Below are positions 63,945-64,000 of a DNA stretch of 64,000 nt, one piece after another. The translations under genes and the position numbers were made by a program. This DNA is from an uncultured Porphyromonadaceae bacterium (GTDB lineage Bacteria; Bacteroidota; Bacteroidia; Bacteroidales; Muribaculaceae): the NCBI GenBank assembly GCA_945873625.1, contig CAMCDS010000007.1:29525-93524 (forward strand), read 5' to 3'. Numbering within the stretch: the first letter of the stretch is position 1; each line of letters opens with the position of its first letter. The notes under the pieces are model-generated. The model saw only the letters and a program-made list of their open reading frames with translations, was not told the DNA's origin and searched no databases.

Positions 63945-64000
63945 AGCCGCGAGTGGGACTCGAACCCACGACCTTTTCGTTACGAATGAAATGCTCTACC
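63945..64000 (-). tRNA. tRNA-Thr (CGT anticodon), cut by window end
   Basis: Read on the minus strand, the D-arm end GGTAGAGCA, the anticodon loop TTCGTAA (CGT, reading ACG codons), the T arm GTGGGTTCGAGTCCCAC and the acceptor TCGCGGC are visible; the 5' part is outside. The anticodon stem has an A-C mismatch at 31-39. CCA is not encoded. Confidence 0.9.

Overview
The window looks like chromosomal DNA of a GC-rich member of the Bacteroidales, most plausibly family Muribaculaceae; this is an inference from gene content and base composition. The signs are promoters of the Bacteroidetes type (TTTG then TAnnTTTG, visible before at least six genes), no Shine-Dalgarno sites, TonB-dependent receptors with C-terminal beta barrels, and families largely confined to this phylum (DUF4270, DUF4922, DUF4924, golvesin-domain amidase, the short glycogen-synthase-like gene beside panC). 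There is no prophage, conjugative element, rRNA operon or CRISPR array.

Layout. 1-2.7 kb: end of a Uup-type ABC-F gene, a secreted esterase, an acyl-ACP thioesterase. 2.8-6.4 kb: etfB-etfA-acyl-CoA dehydrogenase operon. 6.7-15.0 kb: a large cell-wall amidase, then a compact run of glycosyltransferase, DUF4922, SpoIID-like and AmpG-like genes. 15.1-16.3 kb: dicarboxylate/amino-acid symporter. 16.3-17.9 kb: a gene-poor AT-rich stretch with a sigma-54-like promoter, an orphan terminator or attenuator, a MITE and a cobalamin riboswitch. 17.9-24.6 kb: a riboswitch-controlled locus of BtuB-like receptor, BtuG-like propeller and a 1096-residue surface protein. 24.6-31.1 kb: a six-gene minus-strand operon (PD40/TPR protein, CstA, PHP phosphatase, Bcp, GT2, GT4). 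31.2-36.9 kb: CobW GTPase, Ffh, PanD, PanC and the glycogen-synthase-like protein. 37-45 kb: DUF4270 lipoprotein, FolD, CapA-like, PgeF-like, TPR and AddB-like nuclease. 45-50.4 kb: Dabb protein, YbiT-like ABC-F, DUF4924, RfbD, RF3. 50.5-57 kb: MITE, TonB-linked barrel, OmpA, M23-like protein, a palindrome cluster and a beheaded gene. 57-64 kb: Dxr, RseP, RlmI-like methyltransferase, M49 peptidase, a small HEAT protein and tRNA-Thr(CGT).

Most genes are housekeeping or envelope functions. The points most worth attention are: (1) a 193-195 bp MITE present three times, with intact terminal inverted repeats, 3-bp TWA target duplications and compensatory base changes that preserve one long hairpin; (2) the B12 locus, whose third gene is a large uncharacterised surface protein carrying a C-terminal tail like that of the propeller; (3) the sigma-54-like promoter and orphan terminator in an apparent gene desert; (4) dispersed REP-like palindromes, one copy of which supplies the last codons of a transporter; (5) several proteins whose catalytic motifs are split or lost in informative ways.
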